Assembly (NCBI RefSeq): GCF_003315195.1
Contig: NZ_QNRV01000013.1
Location: forward strand, 1 to 64,000
Origin: Sutterella wadsworthensis
GTDB taxonomy: Bacteria > Pseudomonadota > Gammaproteobacteria > Burkholderiales > Burkholderiaceae_F
Direction: 5' to 3'
Length of the DNA stretch: 64,000 nt
Of this stretch, positions 1-10,440 are shown piece after piece. Below the pieces are notes generated by a model. The model made no database searches, was not told the DNA's origin, and saw nothing but the letters and a program-made list of their open reading frames with translations. Each line of letters opens with the position of its first letter. Within the stretch, counting starts at the first letter, position 1. A program made the position numbers and the translations under genes.

Positions 1-199
1 CGCCGGAATTGAAAGATTTGATTTGATCTCTTCTTTCGGCTTTCGAGAAGTGCAAACTTCGTAAAATTTTTGAGTCTCCGGATCGTGAAATCCGGTGCCT
101 CTTTCGAGGCCCCTCAAGTTTCCGACGTTCACACTTATCGGTTCGTTGAATCTGATTTTTAAAGAACTGTCTGATCTGTCCGATCAGCGAAGAGTTCGC
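1..199 (-). promoter_or_regulatory. rRNA operon leader with boxA antiterminator
   Basis: Read on the minus strand, this segment carries GTTCTTTAAAAATCAGA (167-151), a boxA-like antitermination element. It is followed by ACCGATAAGTGTG, the tract that precedes 16S rRNA in betaproteobacteria. A small GC hairpin around 75-120 follows. No protein gene is credible here. The 16S gene itself is not in the window. Confidence 0.75.
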
Positions 200-228
200 A
201 TCTTACAGAAGCTTCATCTTCTTGTCAA
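200..228 (-). promoter_or_regulatory. rRNA operon promoter P2
   Basis: A second sigma-70 promoter in tandem with P1: TTGACA (228-223), 17-base spacer, TAAGAT (205-200) on the minus strand. Tandem strong promoters about 110 bases apart are typical of rRNA operons. Confidence 0.8.
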
Positions 229-309
229 ATGTCTGTCACATCGCAACGGACATCAACTTCTTTGCACTTCGCTTTTGTTTCGGCGTTCTCGTCGAAGCGA
301 AGGATGCGA

Positions 310-338
310 ATTATGCAGAGCTTTTAAGCTCCTGTCAA
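310..338 (-). promoter_or_regulatory. rRNA operon promoter P1
   Basis: On the minus strand TTGACA (338-333) and CATAAT (315-310) are separated by exactly 17 bases. An A/T-rich stretch (about 360-346) just upstream resembles an UP element. With the second promoter and the boxA below, this is the upstream promoter of an rRNA operon whose 16S gene would start just left of base 1. It sits directly behind the mobA stop codon. Confidence 0.8.
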
Positions 339-352
339 GCGTCTGCAAAAAA

Positions 353-955
353 TTATTCTGCAGCCTTGAGTTCGTCGAGCGTATTGAGATTGGCAAAAGC
401 ACTTTCATCGGGCATCTGCACCGTCTCGGCGTGCAGTTCCGAATACCACCACCCCAATCGGCGTCGCCCTAGTGCAAGAAAGGATCCTGCGCTAAGCAGG
501 CACTTGCTTCGAAGACAGGCAAAGGCATTTTGCGGACGCTCACCCTTAGCAATGAAGGCGTCGGGATCCCTGCCCTCTTGAAGTGAGCGCTCTTGAGCCA
601 TCCGAAAGCGCTCCATCAAGTCCTCAGGGAAAAACGGCGCATCACACGGCGCAGTCAGCACCCACTCCGTCATCACAACGCTTTGAGCCCCAGCTGCAGC
701 CAAAGCGGCGAGCGGTCCGGCAAAAGCATCATCCAAATCACGAACAACCGGATACCCCCAAGCAGCATAGCGCTCAAGATTTCGATTGGCAGAAATGACG
801 ATAGAAACACACTGAGGCTTCAATCGGTCTATCACCGCTTCAATCAGCGGCCGTCCTCGGAAAAGTTCCAGTCCCTTGTCAACTCCGCCCATACGGGTGG
901 CACGACCGCCCGCATAGATCAATCCCGTCACATTGTCTCTTGCTATCACTGCCAT
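353..955 (-). CDS. mobA: Molybdenum cofactor guanylyltransferase MobA
   Basis: Cytoplasmic enzyme that transfers GMP from GTP to molybdopterin to form the guanine dinucleotide cofactor of DMSO/nitrate-reductase-type enzymes. The 200-residue protein opens with the nucleotide-binding loop AGGRATRMGGVDKGL (residues about 16-30) and contains the family's PCDAPFF metal/GTP motif; length is normal. ATG at 955 is chosen because AAGGAG lies seven bases upstream; an in-frame TTG at 994 lacks this. It is divergent from moeA, with about 60 bp between the start codons, so both cofactor genes probably share a control region. Confidence 0.93.
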   Translation of the reverse strand: MAVIARDNVTGLIYAGGRATRMGGVDKGLELFRGRPLIEAVIDRLKPQCVSIVISANRNLERYAAWGYPVVRDLDDAFAGPLAALAAAGAQSVVMTEWVLTAPCDAPFFPEDLMERFRMAQERSLQEGRDPDAFIAKGERPQNAFACLRSKCLLSAGSFLALGRRRLGWWYSELHAETVQMPDESAFANLNTLDELKAAE

Positions 956-1016
956 CCCGGACTCCTTGCTCTGGGCTATTCTTTCGGACATCAAAATCCG
1001 CTATGGGACACTTCTC

Positions 1017-2258
1017 ATGACCGACTTCATCAGCGTCGAAAAAGTCTACGGCATCCTTGATGCGGCGATTACCCCCATCTCACGCAAAGAACGGCTGCCG
1101 CTCCGGGATGCACTGGGGTGCGTACTTGCCGAATCCCTTTATGCGACTAACGACGTACCTGCGTTCAATAATTCCGCCATGGACGGCTTCGCTTTCCCGG
1201 GGAGCTCGCTGCCCGCTCACGGCCTCGCACGGCTGCCGGTTGAAGGCGTCTCCTATGCCGGCGTGCCCTATTGCAGCGAATACTCGCCGCGAACCGCTCT
1301 GCGCGTCATGACGGGGGCAGCGGTGCCAGAAGGAGCCGACACGGTTATTCCCTTTGAGCATGTGCGCGAAACGACCGATGATGCAGGCCAAACGTGGATT
1401 GAATTTCCACACGATGAAGTCAAACCCGGCGCCAATCTTCGTCTGAAAGGAGAAGAAATGAAGGCGGGCAGCATTGTCATGCCGGCAGGGTTGGTACTCA
1501 CTCCGGAATGGATCGGCATGGCGGCATCGCTCGGACATGCTGAACTTCTGGTGCGCCGCATCCGTGTCGCCGTTTTCTCCACGGGTGACGAACTCGCCGC
1601 CCCCGGGACTCCGGGTCCGCTCGACACCGGCCGAATTTACAACGCCAACTCGCCCTTGATCGCCGCCCTGGCGCAAAGCTGGGGAGCGCAGGTTGAAGAC
1701 CTCGGCATTCTTCCCGATAACCCCGAAGCCATCCGGAGCGCCTTTCTGGATCTCGGCTCACGCGTCGACTTCATTGTCACTTCGGGCGGCGTCGGCGAAG
1801 GCGAGCATGACTACACCTCTAAAGTATTCGCGGAACTCGGCGGCGAGCTCTCGCACCATCACATCAGCCAGCGTCCGGGGAAACCTTTTTCTTTCGGGCG
1901 TCTGGGTGAAGCCGGACCTTGGTTCATCGCGCTGCCCGGGAATCCGGTTGCCGCTGCAGTTTCCGCAAAGCTCTACCTGCATCGTGCGGTCAGACTCGCT
2001 GCCGGCGCACTCAGCGATGAGATCGGCGGCAAGGTCGTGCCGGCTCGAGCATTAAGCCGCGTCAAAGGCCGCACCGGCCGCACCGACATCGTCCGCGGCC
2101 ATCTCGAGCCGCAGGGTGAGGTGCTCACTTTTACGCCGGCCGGCAGTCAGGGTTCTGCCATGCTTTCTACCTTGGCCGGCATGAATGCAGCCGCCGTACT
2201 GCCCGAAGACACAGCTTCAGCCGAAGCCGGCAGCTTCGTTGAGTGCCTGCTCCTTTAA
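1017..2258 (+). CDS. moeA: Molybdopterin molybdenumtransferase MoeA
   Basis: Inserts molybdate into adenylylated molybdopterin, the last step of Mo-cofactor synthesis before MobA. The 413-residue product matches the family length (E. coli 411). Visible landmarks are NSAMDGFAF near residue 47, MTGAAVPEGADTVIP, FSTGDEL and NANSPL at the start of the MogA-like domain, VTSGGVGEGEHDY, and QRPGKPFSFG with LPGNPVAA. An upstream in-frame TTG would extend it into the mobA 5' end, so ATG 1017 is preferred. Divergent to mobA. Confidence 0.95.
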   Translation: MTDFISVEKVYGILDAAITPISRKERLPLRDALGCVLAESLYATNDVPAFNNSAMDGFAFPGSSLPAHGLARLPVEGVSYAGVPYCSEYSPRTALRVMTGAAVPEGADTVIPFEHVRETTDDAGQTWIEFPHDEVKPGANLRLKGEEMKAGSIVMPAGLVLTPEWIGMAASLGHAELLVRRIRVAVFSTGDELAAPGTPGPLDTGRIYNANSPLIAALAQSWGAQVEDLGILPDNPEAIRSAFLDLGSRVDFIVTSGGVGEGEHDYTSKVFAELGGELSHHHISQRPGKPFSFGRLGEAGPWFIALPGNPVAAAVSAKLYLHRAVRLAAGALSDEIGGKVVPARALSRVKGRTGRTDIVRGHLEPQGEVLTFTPAGSQGSAMLSTLAGMNAAAVLPEDTASAEAGSFVECLLL

Positions 2259-2293
2259 GCGAACGGCCGAATCGGCACCGTCCTGCGGCAGCT

Positions 2294-3229
2294 TTATGAG
2301 GATCGGCGGCGCTGAAAAAAATGCGGACGCTGCACCACCATGATGCCGCAGAACACCATTAAAGAACCCGCCACGAAAGGGAGTCCGACGGACTCCCCAA
2401 GTAAAAGCACCGAAAGGATGACGCCGAAAATCGGCGTCATAAAGACCAGAATCCCCAAACGAGCTGCCAAGTAAATTTTGATCAGCCGGCACCAAACGAG
2501 ATAGCTTGCGAAAGACACGATAAAGATCTGAAAAAGCAGACTCGTCCAGCCGATCGCCGTTCCTTCGAAATGGTTCTGCCCGGTGAGCAGCGCACAGGGA
2601 AAAAGCAGCACAAAGCCGCCCGCCAGCTGCCAAAAAAGCATCTGCGTAGGCGCGGCCTCACTCACCGTCGTCACGCGCATCACGATGATCGTGAAGCCCC
2701 AGGAGATACCGGAACAAAGCCCCAGAATGTCACCCCACCACCAAAGTTCGCTGCCTTCGGCGGCGGGAGAATGGGACATAAGCGCCGGAAGCAGAAAAGC
2801 GGCTCCAATACCGAGAAACGCGAGCAGCACGCCGCCCCACTGAATCACAGAAAGCCGCTCTTCGGGCAGTTTGATGGCCAGACCAACCGCGGCAAAAAGC
2901 GGCGCAGTGTAAAGCAGCACCGACATATGCGCGGCGGAAGTGAAGCGAAGTCCTTCGGCCACGAAAAAGAATTCACCCGCAAAACCAAGCGCCAGCAGGA
3001 AACCGTCGCGCCACCTCAGCTTCGGATTCCATTTTTCATGCAGCACGAATTTAGCGGTAATCAGCAAAAGGAGCGCGGCGACGCCGGATCGCACTGAAAC
3101 CTGAAGCATCGGTGAAACATCGCTGCCTGCAGCCTTAATGGCGACTTGCTGCAGTCCCCAAATAATGCAAAGAACAAGACAAGTGATGAGTGCGTAGCCG
3201 TCAATGGGACGACGAGAACTGTCGGGCAT
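2294..3229 (-). CDS. DMT-superfamily (EamA) transporter
   Basis: Inner-membrane permease of the drug/metabolite transporter superfamily, 311 residues, with two EamA repeats of about five helices each. The first starts at YALITCLVLCIIWGLQQVA and the second at GDILGLCSGISWGF. Helices are separated by short polar loops, and the C-terminus is basic (QRRRSS). Substrate cannot be predicted. Start 3229 gives a normal short N-terminus before helix 1; a longer in-frame extension to 3328 adds an atypical 33-residue leader. It converges with moeA, leaving a 35-base gap without a clear terminator. Confidence 0.88.
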   Translation of the reverse strand: MPDSSRRPIDGYALITCLVLCIIWGLQQVAIKAAGSDVSPMLQVSVRSGVAALLLLITAKFVLHEKWNPKLRWRDGFLLALGFAGEFFFVAEGLRFTSAAHMSVLLYTAPLFAAVGLAIKLPEERLSVIQWGGVLLAFLGIGAAFLLPALMSHSPAAEGSELWWWGDILGLCSGISWGFTIIVMRVTTVSEAAPTQMLFWQLAGGFVLLFPCALLTGQNHFEGTAIGWTSLLFQIFIVSFASYLVWCRLIKIYLAARLGILVFMTPIFGVILSVLLLGESVGLPFVAGSLMVFCGIMVVQRPHFFQRRRSS

Positions 3230-3345
3230 AACTCTGACAAAGAAAAACGAAGCGCCCGAAATGGAATCAATCGGGCGCCGTGGAAAGTAGAAAGGATACC
3301 GCTTTGGAGCAAAATCTTCTGCACTCAATGCGTTATGACTAGCAC

Positions 3346-4488
3346 TTAAGCGCCGCCGTCAGAGCCGGCTCCCGTTTTCTTCTTGGGCTGCATACGCTTC
3401 CAACGGCCGCCTGGAGCACGGGCGCTCACGGCGCGTCCGAGCATTGCGTCGCGCCGAGGTTCTCGCTTTTCAGCTTCTGCGAGCGCACGGTTTCGCGCAC
3501 GGGTCATCCGCGACGTGCGTTTTTCCTGCTCTGCCTCCGCCTCCTTGATGGAGCTCGGCGCAGGCTTCATGTCTGATGAAGGATGAAGTTCCGGCGGCTG
3601 AAAAGTCGGGGCTGCATGAGGGAGCGGCGTGCGCACAACCATCGCTGGCGGCGGCGTCCGTACGGGCGGAGCATCAATGCCGTGACTGTCCGCCCACTCC
3701 AACGCGCTCTTGAGCGCAGCGGCCTCACGGGGATCGAGCTGTGCAGGAATAACCACTTCACCGGTTATGGACGTAATGCCGCGGTACCCCACGCCTGTCA
3801 TGATGATGCCGTGATGGCGTCCATACGCCCGGTCCTCATGCTGGTGCCCGTGGAAAAGACGCTTCACGCCCAGTGCCTCAGCGAGCCGATCGATAGCCGC
3901 AAACCCCTTGCGATGGCAGGACGGCGCCTCATGAGTGACCAGAATGTCTGCATGCTGACGCATCAAGTTCTGATAGACCGAAGGAAAGATCGTTGTGCGG
4001 TGACGGCGCGGCACCCCGCCGCGCCAGACGTTTCCGGGCCCTACCCGACGAATGAAAGTGGCCGGGCAGTAGTAATTGGGGGGATCATCAGGCATCCAAA
4101 CCTGGCCGCGAAAAACGCCGCCCAAACCCGCAATGCGTACACCGCAGACATTGGCAGCCCGACCGTGGAGATTCTTGTCGGCAAGCTTGCTGCGCCACAA
4201 GTTGTCATACATCTCGTCGGATTCAGAATCGTGATTGCCGGGTATCCACCACACAGGAGCGTATTGCAGCGCCTCCTCCAGAACAACCTCAAGGGGGGCC
4301 GGCGCCTGCATATCGCCCAAAATGACCAATGCATCAGGCTGATACTCACGAGCAGCTTGATTGATCTGATCAAAACACCCATGAGGATCACCGCAAAAAA
4401 ATATTTGCGGCAACTCCTTCGCAGCAGCCGGCCGACGGCGGCGGCGAGTCCTTCTGCGCTTCTTCTTAACCTCGATTTCCGTTGTCAT
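3346..4488 (-). CDS. Calcineurin-like metallophosphoesterase with basic tails
   Basis: Predicted metal-dependent phosphoesterase, 380 residues. Motifs run in the canonical order: GDPHGCFD (residues about 30-37), GDMQ, GNHDSE, VTHEAP, then HGHQHEDRAYG. Two features are unusual: an Arg/Lys cluster before the domain (residues about 8-20) and a Pro/Arg-rich, probably disordered tail of about 125 residues. Both suggest binding to nucleic acid or another polyanion. The start overlaps the end of the upstream WYL regulator by 23 bases, and AAGG precedes the ATG, so the two are translationally coupled. Substrate unknown. Confidence 0.8.
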   Translation of the reverse strand: MTTEIEVKKKRRRTRRRRRPAAAKELPQIFFCGDPHGCFDQINQAAREYQPDALVILGDMQAPAPLEVVLEEALQYAPVWWIPGNHDSESDEMYDNLWRSKLADKNLHGRAANVCGVRIAGLGGVFRGQVWMPDDPPNYYCPATFIRRVGPGNVWRGGVPRRHRTTIFPSVYQNLMRQHADILVTHEAPSCHRKGFAAIDRLAEALGVKRLFHGHQHEDRAYGRHHGIIMTGVGYRGITSITGEVVIPAQLDPREAAALKSALEWADSHGIDAPPVRTPPPAMVVRTPLPHAAPTFQPPELHPSSDMKPAPSSIKEAEAEQEKRTSRMTRARNRALAEAEKREPRRDAMLGRAVSARAPGGRWKRMQPKKKTGAGSDGGA

Positions 4489-5566
4489 CGCCCTTCTGAT
4501 CACCCGTGTACTGCGCGGCGATGCGGGCGGCCTCATCACGGACTTCTTCACGCAGCTCCTGCGGGCCGACAACTTCGACCTTGGAGCCCCAGCGGAGAAT
4601 TTCGCCCACGATTTCGGTGGAGTCGGAATAAGGGACCGTCAGCATCAGGGTGCCGTCATCGAGCTTTTCAACGTGCTGCTTCGGATGCCAGGCCTCGCGC
4701 AGCACATAGCTGCCAGCCTCTTGCGTAAAGTGCAGCTCAGCCGACTGAATCTTCCTGCCATGGAAGATTCCGTAGCCGCTGTCGAGCTCTGCCTCAATCG
4801 TGCTGAGCGGTATGCGCCGCACAGCCGTCGTGAGGATTTCGGCATTGGAGATGTTTTCGATCAGGAAGGTTTTGAGTGCTTCTGTGAGATGACAGTAAGC
4901 ATCCACATACCAGCGGTTGCGGTAATGTACAAGGCGCAGCGGAGAAATCTCCCGCTCCTTGGTTTCTCCGGTGCGCTGAGAGTGGTAGCTGATGCGCAGT
5001 CGGCGTTTTTCGCAAAGCGCACATCCCACGAGTTCGAACGCTTCGGGCTCGCGGAAGATAACGCTACGGTCGATCACGCGCACGTGGCGCATGAGCATTC
5101 GCGGGCTGGTGCCGCCCAAATTGAAGAGATCCATGACACGCGCACGCAGCGGCGAAAGCTCTTTGGCAAGCGCAGAACTGCCGTCGGCCTCAAGCTGTCC
5201 TAAGAGGTCATAAGTCGATGTGAGCACAAAAAGCTCATCCGACGAATACCACTGCTTGGAGCGCAGCTTGAACGTACGATCCTTTGTTCGCCGAAAGGGA
5301 TCAAAAGTTCGCGACTGACTTGCGCGTTTGGCGCGCAGCGCAGGTACGGTTTTATGCTCGTCAGCATCTGGCGACTCTGCATAGCAATAACCGCCTCGGG
5401 CCTTGGAGAATTGAATCGGTGCGCCAAGCTCCTCGCGCATGTAACGCAAGTCTCGCTTAATGGTGGGTGCGCTCACACGAAGAACCTCTTCAAAGAGCTC
5501 AAAAGGGACTACCCCCCTTTCGGCAAGAAGGCGGTCAATGATCAGACGGCGTGTGCTGCTTTTCAT
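4466..5566 (-). CDS. WYL-domain transcriptional regulator
   Basis: 366 residues. An N-terminal winged helix (SSTRRLIIDRLLAERG, then a recognition helix near SAPTIKRDLRYMREE) is followed by a WYL domain containing ISPLRLVHYRNRWYVDAYC and a C-terminal WCX-like extension (SDSTEIVGEILRWG). WYL proteins sense nucleotide or nucleic-acid ligands and often control defence or stress genes. The start at 5566 has GAGGAA upstream; further in-frame starts at 5662 and beyond look less likely. It overlaps the metallophosphoesterase by 23 bases, so the pair forms one unit. Confidence 0.85.
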   Translation of the reverse strand: MKSSTRRLIIDRLLAERGVVPFELFEEVLRVSAPTIKRDLRYMREELGAPIQFSKARGGYCYAESPDADEHKTVPALRAKRASQSRTFDPFRRTKDRTFKLRSKQWYSSDELFVLTSTYDLLGQLEADGSSALAKELSPLRARVMDLFNLGGTSPRMLMRHVRVIDRSVIFREPEAFELVGCALCEKRRLRISYHSQRTGETKEREISPLRLVHYRNRWYVDAYCHLTEALKTFLIENISNAEILTTAVRRIPLSTIEAELDSGYGIFHGRKIQSAELHFTQEAGSYVLREAWHPKQHVEKLDDGTLMLTVPYSDSTEIVGEILRWGSKVEVVGPQELREEVRDEAARIAAQYTGDQKGDDNGNRG

Positions 5567-5898
5567 GACGGCGGGTTCCTCTGTGGATGCACTTCCGGCC
5601 AAAAGCCGGTCTCTTCTTAAGGTTGACGCGGCACCGGCCGGAAGACGATGCGGCTTCTTCATGAAGCGCTCGCCGCGGCCATCCGCAGACTTTGAGGGAC
5701 ACTTGCCCAGAACTTGAAAAGCTGACGCTTTCCGCTCCGGGAGCGCTCCCTCCATTTCGAAAACATTTCGGATTCGCTCTCCACCTGTCTCAAGCACATG
5801 AGTGCTCTTGCGCACGGCGGCGAATCCAAGTGCATCAATTCTAACGGACTTGGCAGCAAAGCCTGTATAGGAGCTGCAAATTGACTGCGGAACTTTTT
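5567..5898. other. Intergenic stretch between WYL gene and lolA
   Basis: About 330 bases without a convincing gene. The WYL reading frame stays open upstream to 5815, so a longer N-terminus cannot be excluded. Otherwise the stretch presumably carries the promoter of the WYL/phosphoesterase unit. No strong terminator for lolA is visible. Confidence 0.5.
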
Positions 5899-6567
5899 TT
5901 AGGCGTCCTGGAGCACATCGACGCCCTTAGGAATCACAAAGCGGAACCGATCGGGATTCATCTGCTCGAGCGCCTTGAAGCGGAGAAACTTCACCTCTGT
6001 GGTTTGTCCAAACGTATCGCGAAGCGACATGCTGTCAGGATTGCCTGAAGCATCGAAAACTACCTTCACCGATTCAAACCCAGCCTGAGGCTCTTTAGGC
6101 GTGAGCGTGACGGCACCCGCCTCCGACGATGTCTGCCAATCCTTCGGGAGCGTCCCGCTGCCGAAAAGAACGGCTGCCGGGGTTGCGCCCAACGCGTCGG
6201 AGACTTTTTTAACGGTCACCTGCATCAGATCTTCGTCATAAAGCCAAAGTGTCTGGCCATCCGACACGACCTGCTGCTTCCAGGGCTTCTCATAATTCCA
6301 AAGAAAAGCGCCGGGACGACGAAAGGCGAAGATACCCTCGGCTTCGTTGACCAGCTTGCCCGAGCGGTCGACAACACGCTGCCGGAAGGCGCCTTCGGCA
6401 GCCGAAACGTGCGACAAGAAGGCCTCGAGCTGAGCGCTTCCGTCAACGGACACGGTCTTTACCGCTTCGGCGCAGACACCCAGAGGACTGAATGCGCCGG
6501 CGCAGAGCGCAGCACCCATCAAAACAAAAAAACGGCGGCGGGGAAAATCTGCTGACATGAGCAACAT
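5899..6567 (-). CDS. lolA: Outer-membrane lipoprotein carrier LolA
   Basis: Periplasmic chaperone that takes lipoproteins from LolCDE to LolB at the outer membrane. 222 residues with an Arg-rich, Sec-type signal (RRRFFVLMGAALCAGAFSP, cleavage near VCA-EA). The LolA core includes LWNYEKPWKQQVVSDG and LWLYDEDLMQVTVK. The start lies 3 bases after the ftsK stop, giving a tight ftsK-lolA operon as in other betaproteobacteria. ATG 6567 or the in-frame ATG at 6558 are both possible. Confidence 0.92.
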   Translation of the reverse strand: MLLMSADFPRRRFFVLMGAALCAGAFSPLGVCAEAVKTVSVDGSAQLEAFLSHVSAAEGAFRQRVVDRSGKLVNEAEGIFAFRRPGAFLWNYEKPWKQQVVSDGQTLWLYDEDLMQVTVKKVSDALGATPAAVLFGSGTLPKDWQTSSEAGAVTLTPKEPQAGFESVKVVFDASGNPDSMSLRDTFGQTTEVKFLRFKALEQMNPDRFRFVIPKGVDVLQDA

Positions 6568-6570
6568 CCA

Positions 6571-9156
6571 TCAAAGTTCGCGGTCAGGCACCAGCGTCGT
6601 ACGCTTGCCCATAGCATTCGGCTTGCTCACAAGCCCTGCAGCCTCCATCGCTTCAAGAATATTGGCCGCACGGTTGTAGCCTATGGCAAGGTGACGCTGC
6701 ACGAGAGAAATGGAAGCACGTTTTTCTGTAAGCACAACTTGCACGGCTTCATCGTAGAGCGGATCCTTTTCGCCGGACTTGCGGCCGCGGCCGCCGACGG
6801 AAGATTCGCCGTCCTCGTCGGCGGTTTCCGCTCCCTCTGTAACCCCCGAAACATAACTCGGCGAACCCTGGCGGCGCAGCGCTTCCGCCACACGCTGCAC
6901 TTCACCGTCATCGACGAAACACCCCTGGATGCGGCGGGCATCGGGCGCACCCGGACGATGAAAGAGCATGTCGCCGTTGCCGAGCAGCTGCTCAGCGCCA
7001 GATTCGCCGAGAATGACCCGACTGTCGGTAGCAGAAGCCACCTGGAAAGCGATTCGGCTCGGTACATTGGCCTTAATCAGAGACGTCACCACATCCACCG
7101 ATGGCCGTTGAGTGGCCAGAATCAAATGGATGCCGGCAGCACGCGCCTTCTGTGTGAGGCGGGTGATTTCACCCTCAACTTCCTTGCGGTTGGTGAGCAT
7201 GAGGTCAGCGAGCTCATCCACCACGCAGACAATGTAAGGCCAAGGCTCGAGGTTGGGCGCCGCAGGATCGTCCTTGGCCGCCATCGGATCGCGAATAGGC
7301 GTTCCGCGGGCTTCGGCTTCAAGCACCTTCTCGTTGAAACCCGAAAACTGACGCACACCCACGCGGCTCATGACGGCATAGCGGCGGTCCATTTCGTTGG
7401 TCAGCCACTTTAACGCTGCACTGGCCTTATTCATATCCGTCACTACCGGCGTGAGGAGATGCGGAATGTCGTTGTAGAGCGAGAATTCGAGCATCTTCGG
7501 GTCAATCAGCACAAGCCGCAGGCGCTTAGGCGAATTCCGAAAGAGCATCGACAGAATCATGGCGTTGATGCCCACGGACTTGCCCGAACCCGTCGTACCC
7601 GCCACCAAAAGATGCGGCGTCTTAGCGAGATCAATCACCACGGGGTGACCGGCAATGTCTTTGCCCAAGGCAAGCGTAAGCGCTGAGGTGCTCTTCTCAT
7701 AGGCTTCGCTCTTTAGGATTTCTTTAAGCCGAACCGTCTCACGCACGGGATTAGGCACCTCAATGCCAATGCAGCTGGTGCCGGGGATAGAGAGAACGAT
7801 GCGCACAGCCTGCACGCCCAAAGCACGGCGCAGATCGTCGCGGACACTTTCAATCTGCGCACCTTTGACGCCCGGACCTGGCTCCAGTCGATACTGCGTA
7901 ATCACCGGACCAGGCTGAGCACCCAGAACTTCCGCATCAATGTTGTAGCTCTTTAGCTTGGCAACGATCAAACGGCTTGTCAGCTGAATCGATTCCTCAT
8001 CCGTCTTTCGCCCGTTGGGGTCAGGCGTATCCAGAAGCGAAAGACTTGGATGTGCCTCTTCTACCGAAGGACGTGCAGGGGAAGTAAAGCCCTGCGGTGC
8101 CGGCGTGATCATCTGATCGACAAAAAGCGACTGCGAACCCGCACTCTTCAGGTCGGGTTTAACAATTTCAAATTCCTGCCGCAAAGCGGTTGGTTCATAG
8201 AGCGCAGAGATATCCGCTGCCGAATCCGTGCTGCCATCTGAAGCAGGGACTTCTTCTCCGGCATCGGAATACCCAACCGTTCTCGGCGCGTCCTTCCGAA
8301 AGCGGGCAACGATTTTCTCATCAATGAAGCGGCCGATCCCTTCTGCAATGTCTGCCCAGGAAAAATCGAGCAGTAGGGCAATACCGATCGCCATCAGCAC
8401 CAAAAAGACGACTGCCGAAACACCAGCACCGACATAGTAGATAACCGCACGCGCCAGAGAGTTGCCCAAAATACCGCCGGTGCCGGCCGGCAGTCCGAAA
8501 TCCACACCGCCGAAGCGGAGGGCCTCAAGCGAAGTGGACCCCATCAAAAGTGCGCAAAGACCGATGAACGCGGTGAATTTCGGCGGATTGACACGATCAG
8601 GGGCGGTTTCACCGCGCTGAATGCGCCAGCGTGCACGCAGCGCAAAAACAGCCATCATGGCCAGACCGAGCACGAGCCACCAAGCGGAAAAACCAAGCAT
8701 GCTAAAGAGCAGATCCGCCGCCCACGCCCCCCAAAGGCCGCAGAGATTGACCGGCGCACGAGCCGTTGAAACCGAAAACGAGGGGTCAGCAGGCGAATAG
8801 CTCGCAAGCGCCGCGGCGAGTGCGACGGCAAGCGGCATGGCGAACACCCAGGCATACTGCCAGAGAAAACGGGCAAGACCCACAAATGCTTCAGAGAGAC
8901 GCTCACTCAATGCGCGCATAAGCGCTGCTCGGCGCTCGCGGCGAGCGGCTCGACGTGCCGCAGCTTCTTCGCGGCGGGCAGCCTGATCGGCATCCGCCCC
9001 GGCTGAGGGCACTCCGCTTCTGCTGAGCACTTCGCCTTCTGCATCGGCATTCGCATTCCGCCTGGCTTTAGAGGCCCGGCTGGCTTTTGAAGCCCTCGAA
9101 GGCTTGATGCGATCTTCATCCACATCGTCTTCAATTTTTGTTCGCGTTCTCGCCAT
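6571..9156 (-). CDS. ftsK: DNA translocase FtsK
   Basis: Septal DNA pump that resolves chromosome dimers and clears DNA from the division site. 861 residues: a basic/acidic N-terminus, four membrane helices within about residues 105-275, a short linker, then the RecA-like motor with Walker A (GTTGSGKSVGINAM), Walker B (VCVVDELADLM) and ATQRPSVDVVT. A C-terminal gamma winged helix (residues about 790-855) includes RASISLVQRHLAIGYNRA and would read KOPS sites. The ATG at 9156 is preceded by AAGGG; an in-frame TTG at 9180 lacks this. Confidence 0.97.
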   Translation of the reverse strand: MARTRTKIEDDVDEDRIKPSRASKASRASKARRNANADAEGEVLSRSGVPSAGADADQAARREEAAARRAARRERRAALMRALSERLSEAFVGLARFLWQYAWVFAMPLAVALAAALASYSPADPSFSVSTARAPVNLCGLWGAWAADLLFSMLGFSAWWLVLGLAMMAVFALRARWRIQRGETAPDRVNPPKFTAFIGLCALLMGSTSLEALRFGGVDFGLPAGTGGILGNSLARAVIYYVGAGVSAVVFLVLMAIGIALLLDFSWADIAEGIGRFIDEKIVARFRKDAPRTVGYSDAGEEVPASDGSTDSAADISALYEPTALRQEFEIVKPDLKSAGSQSLFVDQMITPAPQGFTSPARPSVEEAHPSLSLLDTPDPNGRKTDEESIQLTSRLIVAKLKSYNIDAEVLGAQPGPVITQYRLEPGPGVKGAQIESVRDDLRRALGVQAVRIVLSIPGTSCIGIEVPNPVRETVRLKEILKSEAYEKSTSALTLALGKDIAGHPVVIDLAKTPHLLVAGTTGSGKSVGINAMILSMLFRNSPKRLRLVLIDPKMLEFSLYNDIPHLLTPVVTDMNKASAALKWLTNEMDRRYAVMSRVGVRQFSGFNEKVLEAEARGTPIRDPMAAKDDPAAPNLEPWPYIVCVVDELADLMLTNRKEVEGEITRLTQKARAAGIHLILATQRPSVDVVTSLIKANVPSRIAFQVASATDSRVILGESGAEQLLGNGDMLFHRPGAPDARRIQGCFVDDGEVQRVAEALRRQGSPSYVSGVTEGAETADEDGESSVGGRGRKSGEKDPLYDEAVQVVLTEKRASISLVQRHLAIGYNRAANILEAMEAAGLVSKPNAMGKRTTLVPDREL

Positions 9157-9394
9157 ACGGAACCCTTGGTGTATGCTCAAACCAATTATTTTATGAGCGA
9201 ACTGGAATGAGTGCTTTACAGCTTTGCCGCCTCAAGGCGCCTCAGCTGCCTGCAAATTCCTACTCGTTCATGGCTGTCCGAGTTGCGCCGTCTTTTGCCG
9301 GCATTCTGCAAACGCCAAATCTAGACGCCTCTAAGCTGTGCCGAGACTGGAAAGCTGGCGGCCTTTCGGACGTTAACCCTTTTCTAAAGAGTAA

Positions 9395-10360
<966 letters not shown>

Positions 10361-10440
10361 TCAATATACAGCCTGAAAGCAGATCAATCGCTGCCGAACC
10401 TTTTGGAATCCAATCATTTCTGCAACATCCGACTTTTAAA

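Noticed and set aside
95-581. Two small plus-strand frames at the left end
   Set aside because: They overlap the rRNA promoters and leader and the mobA 3' end on the other strand; the signals there are for RNA, not protein.
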